Assembly: GCA_031552405.1 (NCBI GenBank)
Contig: JAVBMN010000018.1
Location: 144,350-208,349 of the forward strand
DNA from: UBA1794 sp031552405
GTDB lineage: Bacteria; Bacteroidota; Bacteroidia; Bacteroidales; Bacteroidaceae
Reading direction: 5' to 3'
DNA length: 64,000 nt
Positions 59,806 through 64,000 of the stretch are shown piece after piece. Position 1 is the first letter of the stretch. Each line of letters starts with the position of its first letter. The position numbers were made by a program, and so were the translations under genes. The notes below the pieces were generated by a model, which was not told the origin of the DNA, made no database searches, and saw only the letters and a list, made by a program, of their open reading frames with translations.

Positions 59806-62589
59806 ATGAATAAATACCTGTTAGCTGTTCTCTGTAGTTTCTCTGTCTGTGCAGGGATCCTTGCCAAGGACATCCAAGTGAAGGAAGCCGCAGCATCCAA
59901 TATCGTATGCGACTCTCCCGTAGATCTGCACCTTACCAGTGCCGCCGCCCCCATCGCACAAGGGATCACCGTGAACCTGGCATCCGAAGAGGCGTGGCTC
60001 TTCTTTGATAATATGAAACCCTCGGCCGTACTGAAAAGTTATGCCCAGTCTATCCTCATCAATGGCAGCGTACTAAGCCCCACAGTGAATGCACGCATCA
60101 CCATGTACAAGCACGGTACGGTAGTAATGCCTCATGGTGCTTCGTTCCAACCTCTGATGGCGTTCTCTGAAAAGGATTTCCAGGGTAACTCGGCCGAGTT
60201 TTCCCTCAATAAGTATTATTCCAACGCCCCGAGCGACTCCGTGCCTGCCAATATGCGTGAGGCATTGGCGCTCGATAATCAGATCCGCTCTTTTAAGTTG
60301 AAAAGAGGATACATGGCCACCTTTGCCAATTCTGCCAACGGAATGGGGTACAGCCGAGTGTTTATAGCCGACAATGAAGACCTGGATCTTTCCGAACTGC
60401 CGGGACTGCTGGATGGAAAGATCTCCTTTGTCCGTGTGTTCAAGTGGGAGTATGCCTCCAAAAAGGGATGGGCCGGATCTGTATGGAAAGAACAGAAAGA
60501 AGGATTGAAATACGTAGAGGAACAGTGCGCTATCACCAACAGCACCTGGTATTACAATTGGGGTGCTACGACCGATTGGACCTCGAACCCCAATACCAAA
60601 GTAGCCAACTATGACGTAGAGTTCATCCCCGAGAAGTGGGGTGCAGGTGGCTCATGGGGCAGCATATTCGGATCCAGGAACACCTCACACCTGATGGGAT
60701 ACAACGAACCGGACCACACGGAGCAATCCAACGTAAAGGTAGACCGCGCCATTGAAGAGTGGCCCCTGCTGATGCAAACGGGTATGCGCCTAGGCTCGCC
60801 CGCTACTACAGATTTCTCCTGGCTTTACAACTTCATGAACGAATGCAGCAAGCGTAACTACCGCGTGGACTACGTAGTGGTACATGCCTATTGGGCCAGC
60901 ATGAGCCCTCATGAGTGGTACACAGAATTGAAGAAAATACATGACCGTACCGGCCGCCCCCTCTGGATCAAGGAATGGAACAACGGTGCCAACTGGACCA
61001 AAGAGAGCTGGCCCAGTGGTACCGATGCCCAGCAGGCCAAACAGCTGAACGACCTGAAAGGCATCCTCCACATGATGGATACCACCAGCTTCATAGAGCG
61101 CTACTCCATCTACAACTGGGTAGAAGACAAACGCGCCATGCTGCTCAGCACAGGTGTTCTGACCCCCGCCGGGAAATTCTATGCGGCCAATGAACCGGAG
61201 CTTGCCTTTAACCGAGACAAGGAGGTAATCTCCACCTGGGAAGTACGCGAAGCCCCCGAAGCTGCTTATCAAACCTATACCCCTGCAAAGGGATATACCC
61301 TTTCCTTCAGCGACTATAACGGAGAGCTTATCAACAGCTTCATCGTAGAGCGTGCCTTTAAGGCGGATGGTACAAGCCCCGAAGCCGCCGACTTTGTCGA
61401 GATAGCTACCCTTCCTGCCAGTGCCACGGAATATACCGATACTCCCATAGAAGGAGCCGGTGAGGTGTACTACCGCATTCGTGCCATAGACTACCGGGGA
61501 AAAGAAAAGGTGTCTGAGCCTATTTCCTATTCCAGCCTTGACAATTCGGGAAGCGCTTCCGTAATAGGTCTGACTACTCTGAATACACCGTGGAACCTGC
61601 TGACCGTATCCAGTGCATACGAACAGGCACCCGTTGTGTTGCTGGGTACTTCTACCTTTATTAATAAGTCGCCCCTGAGCACACGGGTACGTATGGTATC
61701 TCCCAAGTCCTTCGAGTATAAATTGGCGGCTTATAACTATCTGCAAAAACCGGTGTACGTACTTCCTGATACGCTGGCCTATTGGGCGCTTCCGGCAGGC
61801 ACATATAACTGGGGCGGACTTACTGCACAGGCTGCTACCATAAATGGAGTAGCAAAGCCCTGGAAGACGGTGACCTTTTCCACTCCCTTTAATGAAGTGC
61901 CCGTGGTATTTGCTACTCAGGTAACAGACAATGAGCCTTTGGCCTCGGCAGTGCGCGTGCGCAACGTCACAAAAACAGGCTTTGAAGTAACCTTACAGTA
62001 CGAAAAGAATATAACGACCACGGCTGAATATATCACGGAGACTATATCTTACCTTGCCGTGACCCAAGGTAAGGGAACCGTGGGCGGTCATAAGATAGAA
62101 GTAGGATGCACCCCTGCCGCCAGTGTAGGCGATGAGCGTACCGGCCTGTACCGCATAGAATACAGCGAGACATATCCCAACTCTTTGTTCTTCGGATGCA
62201 TGCAGACCGAGAGCGACGGGATAGCCTCCGCCCTCCGCATCTATGAGCGGAGTGATGCGTATGCCGAGATCCTCAAAGACTACGAGCGCTCTGCGGGTAC
62301 GCAGAGTGTGAAGAAAGAAACCGTAGGCTGGATGGTGCTCAGCAATGGAGACTATTCGACTGTTGAAGAAATGCCCGCTCAAAGCAGCGGTATCGTATAC
62401 GACTCCTGCACGGAGCTTGTATCCTGGGCTGGCTTCCCCGAGCAGGTACGCATTACCGTATATACTAAAGACGGGATGAAACTGCGGGAGCAACCCTGCG
62501 GGATGAGTATCAGTCTGAACGGACTGCCCTCCGGTTACTACCTGATAGGAGTGGAAGGAAAAGAATCGAGACTAATAGAAAAGATGTAA
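59806..62589 (+). CDS. GH128-like beta-1,3-glucanase, secreted multidomain
   Basis: 927 residues from ATG 59806 (the TTG at 59788 is less likely). Signal peptide ends GILAK. An N-terminal beta region (about 22-195) precedes a TIM barrel of the Asl1-like/GH128 type (about 205-470): acid/base Glu301 in MGYNEPDHTEQ and nucleophile Glu390 in PLWIKEWNNGANW, with VVVHAYW between. Then follow FN3-like and further beta domains and a C-terminal beta domain (LNGLPSGYYLIGVEG). GH128 enzymes cut beta-1,3-glucans such as laminarin. It lies 51 bases after the CBM gene. Confidence 0.88.
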   Translation: MNKYLLAVLCSFSVCAGILAKDIQVKEAAASNIVCDSPVDLHLTSAAAPIAQGITVNLASEEAWLFFDNMKPSAVLKSYAQSILINGSVLSPTVNARITMYKHGTVVMPHGASFQPLMAFSEKDFQGNSAEFSLNKYYSNAPSDSVPANMREALALDNQIRSFKLKRGYMATFANSANGMGYSRVFIADNEDLDLSELPGLLDGKISFVRVFKWEYASKKGWAGSVWKEQKEGLKYVEEQCAITNSTWYYNWGATTDWTSNPNTKVANYDVEFIPEKWGAGGSWGSIFGSRNTSHLMGYNEPDHTEQSNVKVDRAIEEWPLLMQTGMRLGSPATTDFSWLYNFMNECSKRNYRVDYVVVHAYWASMSPHEWYTELKKIHDRTGRPLWIKEWNNGANWTKESWPSGTDAQQAKQLNDLKGILHMMDTTSFIERYSIYNWVEDKRAMLLSTGVLTPAGKFYAANEPELAFNRDKEVISTWEVREAPEAAYQTYTPAKGYTLSFSDYNGELINSFIVERAFKADGTSPEAADFVEIATLPASATEYTDTPIEGAGEVYYRIRAIDYRGKEKVSEPISYSSLDNSGSASVIGLTTLNTPWNLLTVSSAYEQAPVVLLGTSTFINKSPLSTRVRMVSPKSFEYKLAAYNYLQKPVYVLPDTLAYWALPAGTYNWGGLTAQAATINGVAKPWKTVTFSTPFNEVPVVFATQVTDNEPLASAVRVRNVTKTGFEVTLQYEKNITTTAEYITETISYLAVTQGKGTVGGHKIEVGCTPAASVGDERTGLYRIEYSETYPNSLFFGCMQTESDGIASALRIYERSDAYAEILKDYERSAGTQSVKKETVGWMVLSNGDYSTVEEMPAQSSGIVYDSCTELVSWAGFPEQVRITVYTKDGMKLREQPCGMSISLNGLPSGYYLIGVEGKESRLIEKM

Positions 62590-62618
62590 ATAACCAGTAT
62601 TAATTAACTTAGTATTTT

Positions 62619-64000
62619 ATGAGAAAGAAAGCTATTTTTATGCTCCCTCTCTTGGCAGTATCCCTGCTGATGGCTGGATCTGCATGGCCCGTTTCGGCGT
62701 ATGCAGCCCCGCAAGTTCAGCAGGATGAACAGCCCAGAATAGAGGTGATGGTGAATGGTGCCCTGTTGCAGGAACAGGACCTGCAGGAAGCTTCTTCCAA
62801 ACCTTCGGAAATGCACATTTACGAAGTGGGAAAATCCATGCAGATGACGATTAACGCCGCTAACATGACTGGCAGTGAGATCACTCTTACTACAACCAGC
62901 GGTTTCGACGTGACTCCGAAAGTGATCAATGCATCGCAGGCTCAGAATGTGGATGTGTTGGTAACCCTGACCAGTACGCTGAACCGTACGGAAGGATTCG
63001 TGATTTTACGTTGTGGTGACATACGTAAATACGTAAAGGTGGTGGGCTATGGTGAGCTCCCCCTGAAGTCTTTGGCCGAGAATCCCGTGTATGCGGTGGC
63101 TGCCGGTGAGGATGCGGATGATGAGAAGAAGTTCTCAGGCTTTGCTCCCAGCGCTAACGGTTATACCGTGGAAATGCGTGTCAAAACCGATAACGTGAAC
63201 AAGTTCTTCTATCCCTTTGCCGTGACCAAGGAAGGCGCCGGTTTCAAAGGATATGTAAGTGCCGCCGGTACCGGTTTGTACAACTCGTTTGGTGATTATA
63301 CCAGCGAGAAGAGTATCTCCAATCCTGCTACCAGCGCCACAGGCGGTTCCGGCCAGTTCTACAACAACGACGGTCAGTTCCATACGTATCGTTATGCAGT
63401 GACCAGTGACAAACGTGTGTTTGTATACCGTGACGGCCTTGCCATTGATACAGTTCGTGTGGCCGATCTGGCTATGCAGCCCGAGTTTGCCGTGGCTGAT
63501 GGTAAGTATGTAGCCAATCTGCTGAGGAACCCCGGTTTCGAGGGCGAGTGGAACAGACGCAAGAGCGACAATCTGGTAACCCGCATCGAGGGTTGGAATG
63601 TGTATCCTATCGACCAGTACAACTCTACCCAGGAAGTGATTGCCCAGGAGCTTGACAATGCTCAGGACTTCAACAACCACGCCCTGAAGATGAACCGCTA
63701 CATGTGGAGCGATGGCTGGTCAGCCGGTCAGGTTTCTCAGATTGTAGACGTGAGTGCCAATGAGGTGTATGACTTCAAGTGCCTTGCCAAGGGTGGTATC
63801 TGGAAGGACAACGCTCCTAACGGAAGCATCCGCATGTACGATTTGCAGAATGCCGACAACAAGATTACCGTTCCCGTAACCAGCGATGAGTTCCAAGAAT
63901 ATACCGCCAGCCTTACTACGAAGGCCAACACCAAGCAGATCAAGGTAGAGTTCTACATTGAGCGTGCCAAGTGGGGTGCCAGTGTATCTGCTTTTGTGAT
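62619..64000 (+). CDS. Secreted protein with beta-sandwich and CBM4/9-like domains, cut by window end
   Basis: The ATG at 62619 opens a frame that runs to the window end (at least 460 codons). Signal peptide ends SAYA. Residues ~40-150 look Ig-like (EVGKSMQMTINAANMTGSEI). A LamG-like part follows (DGQFHTYRYAVTSDKRVFVY), then a CBM4/9-like jelly roll starting NLLRNPGFEGEWNRR, with QIVDVSANEVYDFKCLAKGG. No catalytic residues seen so far. It follows GH128 by 29 bases and is the third gene of this cluster; likely another glycan-binding or surface protein. Confidence 0.8.
   Translation, partial: MRKKAIFMLPLLAVSLLMAGSAWPVSAYAAPQVQQDEQPRIEVMVNGALLQEQDLQEASSKPSEMHIYEVGKSMQMTINAANMTGSEITLTTTSGFDVTPKVINASQAQNVDVLVTLTSTLNRTEGFVILRCGDIRKYVKVVGYGELPLKSLAENPVYAVAAGEDADDEKKFSGFAPSANGYTVEMRVKTDNVNKFFYPFAVTKEGAGFKGYVSAAGTGLYNSFGDYTSEKSISNPATSATGGSGQFYNNDGQFHTYRYAVTSDKRVFVYRDGLAIDTVRVADLAMQPEFAVADGKYVANLLRNPGFEGEWNRRKSDNLVTRIEGWNVYPIDQYNSTQEVIAQELDNAQDFNNHALKMNRYMWSDGWSAGQVSQIVDVSANEVYDFKCLAKGGIWKDNAPNGSIRMYDLQNADNKITVPVTSDEFQEYTASLTTKANTKQIKVEFYIERAKWGASVSAFV

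Overview
The window comes from a bacterium of the order Bacteroidales, most likely a gut-type Bacteroides or close relative. The evidence is: repeated promoter sequences of the Bacteroides type (TTTG, 19-20 bases, TAnnTTTG), usually with ATG starts lacking a strong Shine-Dalgarno sequence; Bacteroidetes-specific protein families (DUF6089-like barrel, C-terminal sorting-type beta domains, hybrid-type sensor propellers, PL11, GH128, pairs of OmpH-like chaperones); and many secreted lipoproteins. No rRNA, tRNA, CRISPR array, insertion sequence or phage gene was recognised.

Layout. 1-7.8 kb: end of ribD, a lipoprotein, then an envelope block (outer-membrane barrel, uppS, bamA, two OmpH/Skp chaperones, murI). 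8-11.6 kb, minus strand: a large multidomain secreted glycoside hydrolase and a DedA membrane protein. 11.8-19.2 kb, minus: a polymorphic-toxin type operon (small secreted YD-motif protein, 2037-residue RHS protein with a zincin-like C-terminus, a small lipoprotein, a barstar-family protein). 19.8-23 kb: a GH2 beta-galactosidase with a Gly/Pro-rich insert. 23.2-26.6 kb: two ECF sigma-factor loci facing each other. 26.8-30.5 kb: purL. 30.6-31.5 kb: a non-coding region with a 30-bp palindrome, mosaic repeats and two related small-RNA candidates. 31.5-38.3 kb, minus: esterase, DEAD-box helicase, and the phosphate system pstS-pstC-pstA-pstB-phoU preceded by PhoB-like boxes.

40.0-52.0 kb, minus: ten closely spaced genes that look like one phospho-signalling operon: an FHA-FHA-trypsin membrane protein, a zinc-finger-like FHA protein, a PP2C phosphatase, a Ser/Thr kinase with FHA domain, an FHA membrane protein, a giant Ser/Thr kinase whose outer part is a long array of YD-like repeats, three tandem paralogous secreted proteins, and an outer-membrane barrel. 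This is the best candidate in the window for an undescribed system: kinase, phosphatase, phosphothreonine readers and a protease span the inner membrane, with dedicated periplasmic and outer-membrane partners encoded downstream.

52.8-64 kb: a CX5R phosphatase and a PL11 rhamnogalacturonan lyase diverge from a membrane-bound AraC-type regulator that has the sensor half of a hybrid two-component system but no kinase or receiver. A beta-glucan type cluster follows (carbohydrate-binding protein, GH128 protein, and a secreted protein running off the end). Three intergenic regions (19.3, 30.7 and 58.2 kb) share short palindromic modules in different orders and appear to be copies of a mosaic intergenic repeat family.
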